Origin: Leptospiraceae bacterium
GTDB lineage: Bacteria; Spirochaetota; Leptospiria; Leptospirales; Leptospiraceae
DNA: 64,000 bases
Direction: 5' to 3'
NCBI GenBank assembly: GCA_024233835.1
Contig: JACKPC010000001.1
Location: 1,736,001 to 1,800,000, forward strand
Under the pieces are notes generated by a model. It ran no database searches and had not been told where the DNA came from. It was given only the letters and a program-made list of their open reading frames with translations. Below, one piece after another: positions 8,748-17,433 of the stretch (the stretch's first letter is position 1; the number at the start of each line of letters is the position of its first letter). Made by a program: the position numbers and the translations under genes.

Positions 8748-8883
8748 ATTTTATACCCTGATCCAAGCCTTTTCTTTAGGCAAAATAAATCAATTTATAT
8801 TCTCATCACCCTTGATTCAATTTTCAAGATATAAATCAGGAGGCAAAAAATACGTTTTGAAACCCAAATGACTTTTTCTGGAA

Positions 8884-11049
8884 TTAAATCGGTCTTAAGT
8901 TTACAGGTACATGTTTATGCAGAGGTGTTTTGGAAAATTCATCACAATGCTTAGCTGAAGTCAGAAAGTTTAAATAAGGACCCTGTTGTATTTCCTCACC
9001 ATTTCCATCCACCGGATAAATGGCACCGTATCCATTGGGTAAAGAACAGGCTCCTTTTCTACAGTTTTCATTAAATTCCACAAAAACTTCGATTTCTCCT
9101 GCCCGGGTAGAACAAATGGCTTTCCCTTTATCTAAAAGGCCGAATTTCACTGCATCTTCCGGATGGATGTGTAAACTTCCTTCCAGATCACTACGCCTCC
9201 AATTCGGATCACGAAAAATCACATTAGCTGTGTAAGAACGTCTTTCACCTGCCATTAATAACATTTCCGGTTTATCTGTATTTACTTCTAATTCATCATT
9301 TAGTTTGTTTAATTCCTCTAACATGAGTTTATTGTACAGGTGAAATTTTCCATCTTCATGCTTTAGCCAGCGTTTACTAAAGTTATCTTCATACTTATTC
9401 AAGCTAAACGCAGTTGGACCTTCTAAAATAGCTACAAATAGTGCATCTCCGAGGGTTTCATAATCTCCCTGTTTATGTCCGGCAGCTAAAACTACATCTT
9501 TATTGGCAGAAGCAAACCTTCTTACTAACATATATAAAGGGTATAAAGCTAATCGAACTTTTCTTTCTAAGTGAGGAAATTTTTCCTGGGATAAAACGGG
9601 TAAGGGTTTTTCTCCCATTTTTAGTAACAGGCGTTCATATATTTCACTCTCGCTTAGACTTTCTTCTAAAGGTTCAAAAATAGGTTTACGCAGGTAAAAA
9701 TAGTTTTCCGGAAAGGAAAAATTAAAACTGGAGGCTTCCCATTTTTCAAATTGAGAGGCTGCCGGCAAAACATAGTGCGAAAGTCTCGCTGTTTCTGTCA
9801 TCGCCACATCAACAGTAACTAAAAGTTCTAATTTAGAGAATGCTTTTATAAGGGCAGCTGTATCTGCCGCTGAAGATATGGGATTGGAGCTATCTACCCA
9901 GAGAGCTCTCAGACGTTCTGGATGTTCTGTATCGATTTCTGAGGCTAAAATATTAGGAGGATACATACCGGAAATTGGAAACATTCCGGTGACTTTGGTT
10001 TCGTATTTATACTTGCCATCACTTTCGGGTTCTGAATGGGTTAAAAGGGGAATCAGGCTGGTATGAAAGGTATTACATCCTTCTTTTCCAAAACTCCCGG
10101 TCACCAGAATCATTAGCTTTTCCAGATAGGAATTAAGAGTGCTATGCGGACTTTGTTCCAGGCCCAGATCGTGGCGAAAGGTTATTTTCTCGGTTTCTTT
10201 TATCCAGGAAGCTAATGTTTTTGCCTCTTCTAATTTGACTTCTGCCTTCTGGCAGTAAGCTTCTATATTAACTTTATCTAAATATTCTTGAACTTTATCC
10301 CAGCTGACTGTCCATTTCTCGATAAATTTGGAGTCGATTCCTCCATTTTGAATTAGTAAAGAAAGAATGGCTGTCAACAAAAATGCATCTGTTCCCGGTT
10401 TGATAGCAATATGCAAATCTGCCATTTCAGCTGTTTTGCTTCGTTTCGGATCAATTACTACCATTCTGCGGGTACTGCTTTTGGAAATTTCATTTAGTAT
10501 GTTTCTTGCTCTCGGAAACCCGTGAGCCATGTAGGGGTTTGTTCCCCAGAAAATAGCCAGATCTGCATGTTCCAGACCATCTGCTGTCAGGTGACAATCC
10601 TGACGACCGAACATTTCTCCTGCGACCCAAAAATCTCCTGTTTTTTCTTGAGCTAAAGAACTATAGATATATCTTGAACCCATCATTTTTCTTAAAGCAG
10701 AACTGTTTATGCTTTGCAGGTGATTTCCCTGTCCTCCTCCACCATAGAAAGCAAAACTGTGTCCACCGGAAGTATCCCGAATGCGAATCAACTTTTCTGC
10801 GATTTCACCTAAAGCTCTGTCCCAATCTATTTTTTCAAAACTACCATCCGGCTTTCTTTTTAAGGGATGTGTCAGCCGCTGATTATGATTCTGGTAATAA
10901 TTCAATCTACCGGATTTCTGGCATAGATAGCCTTTGCTGGCCGGATGAGACTTATCGGGTTTTATTTTCTTTATTTCCCTGCCATCCACTTCTAATTCCA
11001 GGCCACAATTAGAATCGCAAAGTATACAGGACGATTTGTAGGTTTTCAT
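8884..11049 (-). CDS. Cytoplasmic molybdopterin-dependent oxidoreductase (BisC-like), substrate unknown
   Basis: This 721-residue protein has an N-terminal [4Fe-4S] motif (CILCDSNCG, then GYLC about 26 residues later), molybdopterin-binding core domains (WGTNPYMAHGFPRAR, VVIDPKRSKTAEMAD, KPGTDAFLL) and a C-terminal molydopterin-dinucleotide-binding domain (RRSYTANVIFRDPNWR). No Tat signal is present, so it is probably cytoplasmic. The loop that usually supplies the Mo ligand reads SLAQEKTGDF and shows no Cys or Sec, so it is not a canonical formate dehydrogenase or nitrate reductase. No partner subunits are adjacent. ATG 11049 follows a GAGG ribosome site; an in-frame ATG at 11076 has none. 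Surrounded by its own cofactor-synthesis genes. Confidence 0.88.
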   Translation of the reverse strand: MKTYKSSCILCDSNCGLELEVDGREIKKIKPDKSHPASKGYLCQKSGRLNYYQNHNQRLTHPLKRKPDGSFEKIDWDRALGEIAEKLIRIRDTSGGHSFAFYGGGGQGNHLQSINSSALRKMMGSRYIYSSLAQEKTGDFWVAGEMFGRQDCHLTADGLEHADLAIFWGTNPYMAHGFPRARNILNEISKSSTRRMVVIDPKRSKTAEMADLHIAIKPGTDAFLLTAILSLLIQNGGIDSKFIEKWTVSWDKVQEYLDKVNIEAYCQKAEVKLEEAKTLASWIKETEKITFRHDLGLEQSPHSTLNSYLEKLMILVTGSFGKEGCNTFHTSLIPLLTHSEPESDGKYKYETKVTGMFPISGMYPPNILASEIDTEHPERLRALWVDSSNPISSAADTAALIKAFSKLELLVTVDVAMTETARLSHYVLPAASQFEKWEASSFNFSFPENYFYLRKPIFEPLEESLSESEIYERLLLKMGEKPLPVLSQEKFPHLERKVRLALYPLYMLVRRFASANKDVVLAAGHKQGDYETLGDALFVAILEGPTAFSLNKYEDNFSKRWLKHEDGKFHLYNKLMLEELNKLNDELEVNTDKPEMLLMAGERRSYTANVIFRDPNWRRSDLEGSLHIHPEDAVKFGLLDKGKAICSTRAGEIEVFVEFNENCRKGACSLPNGYGAIYPVDGNGEEIQQGPYLNFLTSAKHCDEFSKTPLHKHVPVNLRPI

Positions 11050-11082
11050 ATGAGCCTCACTTCGTAATGAAATCATTATAAA

Positions 11083-11096
11083 ACAGAACGGTCTGT
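11083..11096. promoter_or_regulatory. Small palindrome upstream of the molybdopterin oxidoreductase
   Basis: ACAGA-ACGG-TCTGT is a 14-bp sequence with perfect 5-bp inverted arms, 34 bp before the chosen start codon at 11049. Its form resembles TetR-family operators (ACAGAxCxGTCTGT type). No regulator gene is adjacent, so function is inference. Confidence 0.35.
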
Positions 11097-11162
11097 CTGG
11101 TCAATTCATTTTTTCTCTTGCAAAAGAAATTATCCGAACTAAACCGAAGAGGGTTTAAAGGT

Positions 11163-11759
11163 TTAACCTGAGCCTCTCTTGAAATGCTGGAAATCCTCTG
11201 AGGTATTATAATTTTGAAAATAGCTTTTGTTTTCGGAACTTAGTTTTAAATAGTAAGTATGGCTTTTCTGAATGAAGGAGTATAAGCTATAGTTCTCAAG
11301 AGTTTGAATTTTGCTGAATAAGTCTTGAAGAAATTCTTTTCTATAAATCGTGCAGAGAGGTTCTATTTTCTGGTTTGTGTTTTGATAAACATAGCAGGTA
11401 TAGTTCGGTTTAGTTGAATAGATATCCACTAAATTTGTTAGAATCTCCTCATTTATATCTAATAGATCTACTGCCAGTACGAGAAAATCAGAGTCCGGAT
11501 GTTGATGATGTGTACTCAGGATTCCCTTTAAAGGTCCTTCTCCGAAGGGTTCATCAAAGACCAGGTTTTCAGCCGGAATGTGGGAAAGGTAAAGTTCCTT
11601 TTGTTCTTTCCTGATAGAAATATAAGCTTTATCGCAGATACGGAGAAGGAGATCGCGGGCCTCTTTTATACGGATAAGGCCTTCGGAGAAAAAAAGGCCT
11701 TTGTCGAAGCCGGCACGGCTGGAGTAACCTCCGGAAAGGACAAGGCCTGAGAGTTGCAT
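11163..11759 (-). CDS. mobA: Molybdenum cofactor guanylyltransferase (MobA-like)
   Basis: This 198-residue nucleotidyltransferase has the N-terminal GT-A signature LVLSGGYSSRAGFDKG (LxGGxSxRxGxDK) and the later FDEPFGEGPLKGIL and FLVLAVDLLDI (aspartate for metal binding). MobA couples GMP to Mo-molybdopterin to form the bis-MGD cofactor used by the DMSO-reductase superfamily. Both the oxidoreductase just downstream and NapA at 45258-47612 would need this cofactor. The C-terminal third is poorly conserved in appearance. It lies 114 bp upstream of the oxidoreductase gene on the same strand. Confidence 0.85.
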   Translation of the reverse strand: MQLSGLVLSGGYSSRAGFDKGLFFSEGLIRIKEARDLLLRICDKAYISIRKEQKELYLSHIPAENLVFDEPFGEGPLKGILSTHHQHPDSDFLVLAVDLLDINEEILTNLVDIYSTKPNYTCYVYQNTNQKIEPLCTIYRKEFLQDLFSKIQTLENYSLYSFIQKSHTYYLKLSSENKSYFQNYNTSEDFQHFKRGSG

Positions 11760-11764
11760 CTTAC

Positions 11765-12418
11765 TTATATTTCGAGTTCCTCGTCATCAAACTCATCCAC
11801 ATTGTTGAATGACTCGTTCATCTGTCTTCTTACCGGTGCAATTCCAAAGAAGGTATCGGCTGTTATTTTATAAACTAACAGGGATAATATGATGAGCACA
11901 TTGATGAGAACGAAGAGGAAGTAGATTTCATGGTAGTAACCATAAACGGTGAGGTTGGCTGCTACCACGGATAAGGAAACACCACTCACAATAGGAATCT
12001 CCTGCGAGAAAAATTGTACAAGAGGACTGAAAGGATTCGATTCTCTCTTTTCTCCGAAAAAAGCATCAAAGATGTAGGGATAGGCCGCCATTAGTCCTAC
12101 CGGCAAAAGAAAGGAAAGAAAGAAGTAGTTTCCAAACTCGTTTGCGTAAAAGGGTCGTCCGATAATGCCACCTAAGAATGTCCATAAATGCCCGAGAACA
12201 GCAGATACTAGAAAAGCAATAATTCCATACTGCAAATTTCCATTGTGTTCGAGAGTAGAAATAAACTCGGAAACAAAAATTGAACGAACATCGATCAGTT
12301 CATTTCTTGTGAAGTTATCTTTTTCCGGGTCGCGGAAAATGCGAAAATAGTAGGACCCGAGCGAGAGAAAGATAAGAACCAGGATAAAGAAAAGTAAAAA
12401 GAGTAAATATACCAACAT
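11765..12418 (-). CDS. Hypothetical integral membrane protein
   Basis: This 217-residue protein has an N-terminal membrane anchor (residues 1-25, LVYLLFLLFFILVLIFLSLG) and about four further hydrophobic segments near 62-85, 98-118, 145-165 and 168-190. It ends in an acidic tail (DEFDDEELEI). I do not recognise a family, although the topology recalls Yip1-like membrane proteins. It is 2 bp from purH and 5 bp from mobA on the same strand, so it is probably co-transcribed with both. Confidence 0.7.
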   Translation of the reverse strand: MLVYLLFLLFFILVLIFLSLGSYYFRIFRDPEKDNFTRNELIDVRSIFVSEFISTLEHNGNLQYGIIAFLVSAVLGHLWTFLGGIIGRPFYANEFGNYFFLSFLLPVGLMAAYPYIFDAFFGEKRESNPFSPLVQFFSQEIPIVSGVSLSVVAANLTVYGYYHEIYFLFVLINVLIILSLLVYKITADTFFGIAPVRRQMNESFNNVDEFDDEELEI

Positions 12419-12420
12419 AA

Positions 12421-13962
12421 TCAGTGCCTGAAGTGCCTCATTCCTGTAAATACCATTATCAGGTTATGCTCATCCGCAGCTTGAATCACCTCTTCATCCC
12501 GAATAGAACCTCCGGGTTGGATGATAGCTTTGGCTCCAACTTTAGCGATAGCATCGATTCCATCACGAAACGGGAAGAAAGCATCGCTACCCACATACGT
12601 TCCGACTACCGACAAACCTACTTTTTGGGCTTTAGCAGCTCCGAGTTCGACCGAGTCAACTCTTGACATCTGTCCTGCCCCGATTCCGATAGTAGAATTT
12701 ACATCCGTATAAACAATCGCATTAGACTTAATATACTTTACCACTTTCCAGGCAAACTTCAAACCTGCCCAGTCTTCTTCTGTAGGTTTACGCCTGGATA
12801 CTACTTTAAGATCCTCCTCTTTTACAGATGCGAAGTCCATATCCTGTATTAGCATTCCATGATGAATGGTTTTGAAATCTAAGAGACTCAGGGCTTCCTT
12901 GGGTTTTTCTATTTCGATTAAGCGCACATTGGGTTTGCCTGAAAAAACTCCTCTCGCTTCATCGGTAAAGTTTTTCGCAATGACCCCTTCTACAAAGTTT
13001 TTGGTGATTTCTTTGGCCAGTTCGAGATTCACCGTTCCGTTTACACCGATAATTCCGCCGAAAGCTGAAATCGGATCGGTTCTCCTGGCAAGCAGGAATG
13101 ATTCGAGGGGACTCGCAGCGGAGGCAATCCCGCAGGGATTTAAGTGCTTGATAATCGTAACAGCATTTTCCGGTAACTGGGCTGAAATGTGGAAGGCTGC
13201 ATCAAAGTCCAGCATATTGTTGAAGGAAAGTTCTTTCCCCTGAAGCGGGCTGAAGTCGCTTCTTTCAAAGATGGGAACATAGAAGGCTGCTTTCTGATGT
13301 GGGTTTTCACCGTAACGCAGGTTTTGTTTTTTGTAGAAACCAAAGGTAACGGTTTCCGGAAATTCATCTTTATTTAGTTTATTTAAATATTGCGATATAG
13401 CTACATCATAGAGAGAGGTTTTAGAAAAAACCTTACAGGCCAATTTGAAAGAAAGTTCCCTAGTTACGGAACCATCGTTATCCTTCATTTCTTTTTTGAG
13501 AGTCTCATAATCGTTTGTGTCGGTTACAACGACTGTATGTTTGAAGTTTTTGGCACCACTGCGAAGCATGGAAGGGCCACCTATATCGATATTTTCGATA
13601 GCTTCTTCGAGGCTTACTCCCGGTTTTTTTACGGTTTCGACAAAGGGATAAAGGTTAACGATAAGAAGGTCAATAGAGCCTATCCCGTTTTCTTCGAGCT
13701 GTTTACGGTGTTCCTCCAGATCGGTGTCTCCTAAAAGACCTCCGTGTATTTTAGGGTGAAGAGTTTTTACCCTGCCGTGCAGGATTTCGGGTGAACCGGT
13801 ATAGTCTTCAACTGCTATGGCCTGAACTCCTCCCTCCTGCAGGGCTTTTAAAGTTCCCCCGGTTGAAAGGATTTCTACTCCCCGAGACTCCAGAAATTTT
13901 CCCAGCTCGAGGAGTCCTGATTTATCACTGACTGATAATAGTGCTCTTTTGATTTTTATCAT
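12421..13962 (-). CDS. purH: Bifunctional AICAR transformylase/IMP cyclohydrolase
   Basis: This 513-residue protein catalyses the last two steps of IMP synthesis. Residues 1 to about 145 form the MGS-like cyclohydrolase domain (ALLSVSDKSGLLELGKFL, EILSTGGTLKAL, GRVKTLHPKIHGGLL). The remainder is the AICAR transformylase, with LRYGENPHQKAAFY, the catalytic IIKHLNPCGIA, and a C-terminal AFFPFRDGIDAIAKVGAK, then IIQPGGSIRDEEVI. Length and motifs are normal. purN lies about 1.3 kb upstream on the same strand but is separated by other genes. Confidence 0.97.
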   Translation of the reverse strand: MIKIKRALLSVSDKSGLLELGKFLESRGVEILSTGGTLKALQEGGVQAIAVEDYTGSPEILHGRVKTLHPKIHGGLLGDTDLEEHRKQLEENGIGSIDLLIVNLYPFVETVKKPGVSLEEAIENIDIGGPSMLRSGAKNFKHTVVVTDTNDYETLKKEMKDNDGSVTRELSFKLACKVFSKTSLYDVAISQYLNKLNKDEFPETVTFGFYKKQNLRYGENPHQKAAFYVPIFERSDFSPLQGKELSFNNMLDFDAAFHISAQLPENAVTIIKHLNPCGIASAASPLESFLLARRTDPISAFGGIIGVNGTVNLELAKEITKNFVEGVIAKNFTDEARGVFSGKPNVRLIEIEKPKEALSLLDFKTIHHGMLIQDMDFASVKEEDLKVVSRRKPTEEDWAGLKFAWKVVKYIKSNAIVYTDVNSTIGIGAGQMSRVDSVELGAAKAQKVGLSVVGTYVGSDAFFPFRDGIDAIAKVGAKAIIQPGGSIRDEEVIQAADEHNLIMVFTGMRHFRH

Positions 13963-14146
13963 CTTATACTTTAGTCCCGTTTTCTATATTTTGTATAATA
14001 ACGAAAATACATCCTCAGATAAGTTCAAGTGTAAAATTCTTTTTGTAGGTGAGAAAGCGCTAAGCTTATTCTCTATGCGGCACTGGCGGTTTGGGACAGA
14101 ATAATTCAGGCTTGACAGAGCAGTCGGAGAGTTTTACCTTTTTATC

Positions 14147-14701
14147 ATGGAAGCTCTTCTAAATCAATCTATGGCTGAAAGGGTTCTGCGTTATGATCTG
14201 GATACCTACCACAGGCTGGGCGAAAGTGGCTTTATTCCTAAAAATACAGAATTAATATATGGAGTTGTGGTTTATAAAATGACTATTTCACCGGCTCATT
14301 CCAGGATAGTTACAAAGCTCGGCCATATTCTCAATCAGCTCTTTTTAGAAGGATTTGTTGTCAGACAAGAAAAGCCGATTTCCATACAAAATTCAGAACC
14401 TGAGCCTGATATTTCGATTGTGCAGGGAACTTATGATGATTTTGGTGATAAACATCCTGACACAGCCGCTCTGGTCATAGAGGTTGCCTATAGCTCTTTA
14501 GAAGATGACCTGATCAAGGCTGATATATATGCCAGCGGCTTGATACCGGTATACTGGATTCTGGATATTCAAAATAAAAAGACTCATGTTTTTCAGGATC
14601 CGGAAAACGGAAAATATAATATTCATACGATTTATGAACCTTCCGTTCCGATTCAGATTCCTCATACAAAGAAAGAAATCAGACTGAGCGAATTGATGTG
14701 A
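14147..14701 (+). CDS. Uma2-family (DUF820, PD-(D/E)XK-like) protein
   Basis: This 184-residue protein matches the Uma2/DUF820 fold: an N-terminal ELIYGVVVYKM, HSRIVTKLGHILN, then SEPEPDISIVQG (metal-binding aspartate), ALVIEVAYSSLEDD (glutamate) and KADIYASGLIPVYWILDI. These are the restriction-endonuclease-like core motifs. The family is abundant in cyanobacteria and spirochaetes and its cellular role is unclear. A second, divergent member is at 57245-57814. It stands alone on the plus strand. Confidence 0.85.
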   Translation: MEALLNQSMAERVLRYDLDTYHRLGESGFIPKNTELIYGVVVYKMTISPAHSRIVTKLGHILNQLFLEGFVVRQEKPISIQNSEPEPDISIVQGTYDDFGDKHPDTAALVIEVAYSSLEDDLIKADIYASGLIPVYWILDIQNKKTHVFQDPENGKYNIHTIYEPSVPIQIPHTKKEIRLSELM

Positions 14702-14739
14702 ATATAATTAGCTCACTGAGGCAACGCGAGAAAAGTAAC

Positions 14740-15225
14740 TTAAAAATTCGTTTTTTGCAGGTCTTGAAGAGAGCCGAATTCGTAGTCTTTAAAATTTTTC
14801 AGATAGATTTCCAGTAAGTCTGTAATTTCTTCGATTCGGATGAAATTTCCTGTTTTATTCCTTTCATAAAAATCAAATTTGCAGAGGTTGTAATCTTTTA
14901 GAACATTGGGAACTTTGGAGATTAAAATATAATCGAAATACTCCTTTAATTCGTTTTTAATTTCCGGAAAATCTGAAAAAGAATAATGAATTTCATATTC
15001 AACATATTGCTTGCTGAGCTTTCGGATTTCTTCGTATTGTTTTAAGTTTATATTCCTGGAATAAATAGAAGAGTCCATTTGCTCCAGATAAAAATTTAAA
15101 ACATTATCATATTCCTGACTAAAACCCTGACGGAGTTCAATCATGGCAACTTCTCTGAGTTTTCTGAAACAAAAAATTAAATATCCCGAAATTTCCGGAT
15201 CGATGATCTTTTCACTGGTTTGCAT
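14740..15225 (-). CDS. Hypothetical protein (161 aa)
   Basis: A 161-residue, acidic, mostly helical protein, rich in Lys, Glu, Tyr and Phe. No signal peptide or membrane segment, and no family that I recognise. It lies between the Uma2 gene and purN, 52 bp from the latter on the same strand. Confidence 0.6.
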   Translation of the reverse strand: MQTSEKIIDPEISGYLIFCFRKLREVAMIELRQGFSQEYDNVLNFYLEQMDSSIYSRNINLKQYEEIRKLSKQYVEYEIHYSFSDFPEIKNELKEYFDYILISKVPNVLKDYNLCKFDFYERNKTGNFIRIEEITDLLEIYLKNFKDYEFGSLQDLQKTNF

Positions 15226-15277
15226 TTATAAATTTCCTGGATAAGGGTATATAAAAAACAGACTATATAAACCCCAA

Positions 15278-15892
15278 CTAGAGTAGAACTGTTTTTCTTC
15301 CTTCGATTTTAATTTTACCTTCGCAGAAAAGTTTCACTGATTTAGGAAGAATCTTATGCTCCTCTTTTTGTACTGCCATTTGAAGGGAGACTAAATCTGA
15401 GTAATCGGCTACTTTTACCGCCGATTGCAGGATTATCGGACCTGTGTCGACTCCGCTGTCGATAAAATGGGTGGTGCAGCCCACATACCTCGCTCCATAC
15501 TCCAGAGCCTGTTCTACAGCATTCAGACCGGGGAAGGCAGGTAAAAGAGAAGGATGAATATTAATGATACGATTCGGAAATTCTTTTACGATGAAATCCG
15601 GCAAGATTCTGAGATAACCTGCTGCTACTATCAGGTCGGGTTTCCATTTCTTCAGTTCTGTTAAAAGACTTTCGTTAAACAAAAGCTTATTCGGAAACTG
15701 CTTGTAGGCTAAAATGGATACTTCCAGTCCATTTTCTCGAGCGATGTTAATGGCTCCGGCTTCCGGGTTATCGGTAATCAGGGCTAGCGCTTTTGCCGGT
15801 ATCTTATCGGTTTTCAGGGCATTTAGCACCGCCCGCAGGTTGGTACCCCGCGTGGAAGAAAGAAAAACGATTTTTTTTCTCATAAAGAACAT
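15278..15892 (-). CDS. purN: Phosphoribosylglycinamide formyltransferase
   Basis: This 204-residue enzyme transfers a formyl group from 10-formyl-THF to GAR, the third step of purine synthesis. It begins KKIVFLSSTRGTNLRAVL (phosphoribosyl-binding loop) and has the catalytic segment RIINIHPSLLPAFPGLNAVEQAL (the N-x-H pair) followed by VGCTTHFIDSGVDTGPII with the catalytic Asp. An alternative start is the ATG three codons downstream (15883). Normal length. Confidence 0.95.
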   Translation of the reverse strand: MFFMRKKIVFLSSTRGTNLRAVLNALKTDKIPAKALALITDNPEAGAINIARENGLEVSILAYKQFPNKLLFNESLLTELKKWKPDLIVAAGYLRILPDFIVKEFPNRIINIHPSLLPAFPGLNAVEQALEYGARYVGCTTHFIDSGVDTGPIILQSAVKVADYSDLVSLQMAVQKEEHKILPKSVKLFCEGKIKIEGRKTVLL

Positions 15893-15950
15893 ATTTTCTG
15901 CTGGTAATAATTTCGCTATAAATAAACTATTTATTAACTACTTTCCTGTT

Positions 15951-15977
15951 TAAGTAGGACCCTAAAATCGTCGATGA
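15951..15977 (+). promoter_or_regulatory. Sigma-28 (FliA)-like promoter for fliS
   Basis: TAAG at 15951-15954, a spacer of exactly 15 bp, and GTCGATGA at 15970-15977 match the FliA consensus TAAA-N15-GCCGATAA at 9 of 12 positions. It lies 25 bp upstream of fliS, a gene commonly of the late flagellar class. The match is by eye. Confidence 0.5.
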
Positions 15978-16002
15978 TCCACTAGGAGCAAAATTCTTCA
16001 AT

Positions 16003-16455
16003 ATGTCACTTTATCGGAATACAGGTTATAAATCAGGTTACGACACTTATAAATCCAATGAGGTTTCTACCCAGAGCCCTGCTAAACTTATCGTTATGTT
16101 ATACGATGGAGCCATTCGTTTCTTAAAGACAGCTTCAGATAACATGAACTATAAGAATTTTGATGTAGTAAATAATAATATTAACAGGGCGCATGACATT
16201 GTCGATGAACTGATTTCTTCTTTGAATGTAGAGGAAGGAGGGGAAGTAGCTCAGAACCTTTTGAGTCTTTACATCTATATTAATAAAAGAATTATTGAAG
16301 CCAATGTGAATAAAGATAGAGAAATCATTTCTGAAGTAATTCACATTCTTGGCGAGTTGAAGACCGCCTGGGAGGAAATTTTAAGGAAGGAAGGGAGTCT
16401 CAGCTCTAAAACCCCGGTTACTCCCGGAAAGACTGGTTTCTCTATCCAGGGATAG
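16003..16455 (+). CDS. fliS: Flagellar export chaperone FliS
   Basis: This 150-residue protein has the FliS pattern YRNTGYKSGYDTYKSNEVSTQSPAKLIVMLYDGAIRFL, abbreviated here as Y...V.TQSP.KLIVMLYDGAIRFL, followed by four helices and a conserved LYIYINKRIIEAN and LRTAWEEI-like ending. FliS binds the C-terminus of flagellin and prevents premature polymerisation before export. No flagellin or fliD gene is in the window. A 126-aa coiled-coil protein and a J-domain protein follow closely. A sigma-28-like promoter sits upstream. Confidence 0.93.
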   Translation: MSLYRNTGYKSGYDTYKSNEVSTQSPAKLIVMLYDGAIRFLKTASDNMNYKNFDVVNNNINRAHDIVDELISSLNVEEGGEVAQNLLSLYIYINKRIIEANVNKDREIISEVIHILGELKTAWEEILRKEGSLSSKTPVTPGKTGFSIQG

Positions 16456-16458
16456 TTC

Positions 16459-16839
16459 ATGACAACAGGGGAAGATAACCTGGACACCCTGTATTCCAGG
16501 AAGCAGGTTCTCCTGTCTCAACTACGAGATAATTTAAAAAAGCAGGATGAAATTCTCTCCTATTATGATGGAGATAATTCCGTGCAACTTACCCTTGAGA
16601 ATGAAAATCTAACCAAAGAACTTCAGAAGCTCGACTTACAAATAGAGGGAATGGAGAACCAGGGAATTTCTCCAAAACCCGAAACCCTTGAAAGTATCAA
16701 AACGGTTTTATTAGAATGCCTTGACTTAGAGCCCCGGGTTTTAAAAAAAATGTTAGTAGTAAAGGAAATGTTTCGGGAGGAACTTAACCAATTTAGTGTT
16801 AAACGACAACTGAAACAGTATTTATCCCGGGAGAAATAA
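16459..16839 (+). CDS. Hypothetical coiled-coil protein, possible flagellar chaperone
   Basis: A 126-residue, highly charged helical protein with heptad-like leucines (LLSQLRDNLKKQDEILS, LENENLTKELQKLDLQIEGM). It starts 3 bp after fliS. Its size, helical nature and position recall FliT/FlgN-type flagellar chaperones, but no family signature is visible, so the role is inference from context. Confidence 0.65.
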   Translation: MTTGEDNLDTLYSRKQVLLSQLRDNLKKQDEILSYYDGDNSVQLTLENENLTKELQKLDLQIEGMENQGISPKPETLESIKTVLLECLDLEPRVLKKMLVVKEMFREELNQFSVKRQLKQYLSREK

Positions 16840-16861
16840 GATTAAATCTCAAGAACCTTTT

Positions 16862-17338
16862 TTGGAAGAAGCCCTGAGTTTTTTTGGTCTCGGTAAGGGT
16901 TTCAGTGAAAACGAGCTAAAAAAAAAGTACCGTCTTTTGGCCAAGAAATATCACCCGGATAGGGGAGAATATACCTCGGATGTATTATTTTTAGAGCTGA
17001 TCCGTTATAAGAATATCCTCGATTTATATTTACAGGAAGAAGAGTCCGAGAATCAGCCGGAAGAACCTCTAGCAGAGAAAAAAAAGCCGGAGAGCGATTT
17101 TAGTTTGTACAGGGAAGCAAAGCGAATCGAAAATGATGCGATTTACCGCTATTTTAAAAAGAGGGACGGAGAGCCCGTAAATCTGGAGAAGGAGAAAAAT
17201 CCTCATTTGCGAGAGCTGCAAAAAGAGCTAACACCTGCTGTAGAGCTATATAAACGCCTTTTCAAAGAATTTCCTTCTTCTATCTGGTGTCAGGATGCAA
17301 GAGATTCTCTTGAAAAAATTGCAATCTGGCTGCGTTAA
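16862..17338 (+). CDS. J-domain (DnaJ-like) protein
   Basis: This 158-residue protein begins with a J domain: LGLGKGFSENELKKKYRLLAKKYHPDRG, containing the HPD motif that stimulates Hsp70 ATPase, at about residues 8-55. The C-terminal part is charged and unrecognised (no Gly/Phe or zinc-finger region), so it is a type III J protein. The start is uncertain. TTG 16862 has no good ribosome site, and no ATG or GTG lies upstream in frame after the previous gene. An ATT at 16841 does have a GGAG 7 bp before it. It may act with DnaK in flagellar assembly given its neighbours (inference). Confidence 0.8.
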   Translation: MEEALSFFGLGKGFSENELKKKYRLLAKKYHPDRGEYTSDVLFLELIRYKNILDLYLQEEESENQPEEPLAEKKKPESDFSLYREAKRIENDAIYRYFKKRDGEPVNLEKEKNPHLRELQKELTPAVELYKRLFKEFPSSIWCQDARDSLEKIAIWLR

Positions 17339-17433
17339 AAAGACGTCAGATTTATATACATAAAATATAGAATCCTTAACATTCTTGTTGCAAAATATAA
17401 GAAATAAAAAAAAATCTGTAATTGGAGCCTTTC

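Noticed and set aside
8748..8883. A Moco riboswitch or FNR box upstream of moaA
   Set aside because: The leader has only short weak inverted repeats (for example CTTGA/TCAAG with wrong spacing). Neither the Moco RNA pattern nor TTGAT-N4-ATCAA is present.
8884..11049. Formate dehydrogenase or assimilatory nitrate reductase as the name for this oxidoreductase
   Set aside because: No Cys or Sec at the usual Mo-ligand position, and no partner subunits. Only the broad family is supported.
14112..14146. TTGACA at about 14113 as a promoter for the Uma2 gene
   Set aside because: At normal spacing the -10 would be TACCTT, and transcription would begin almost at the ATG. Too weak to list.
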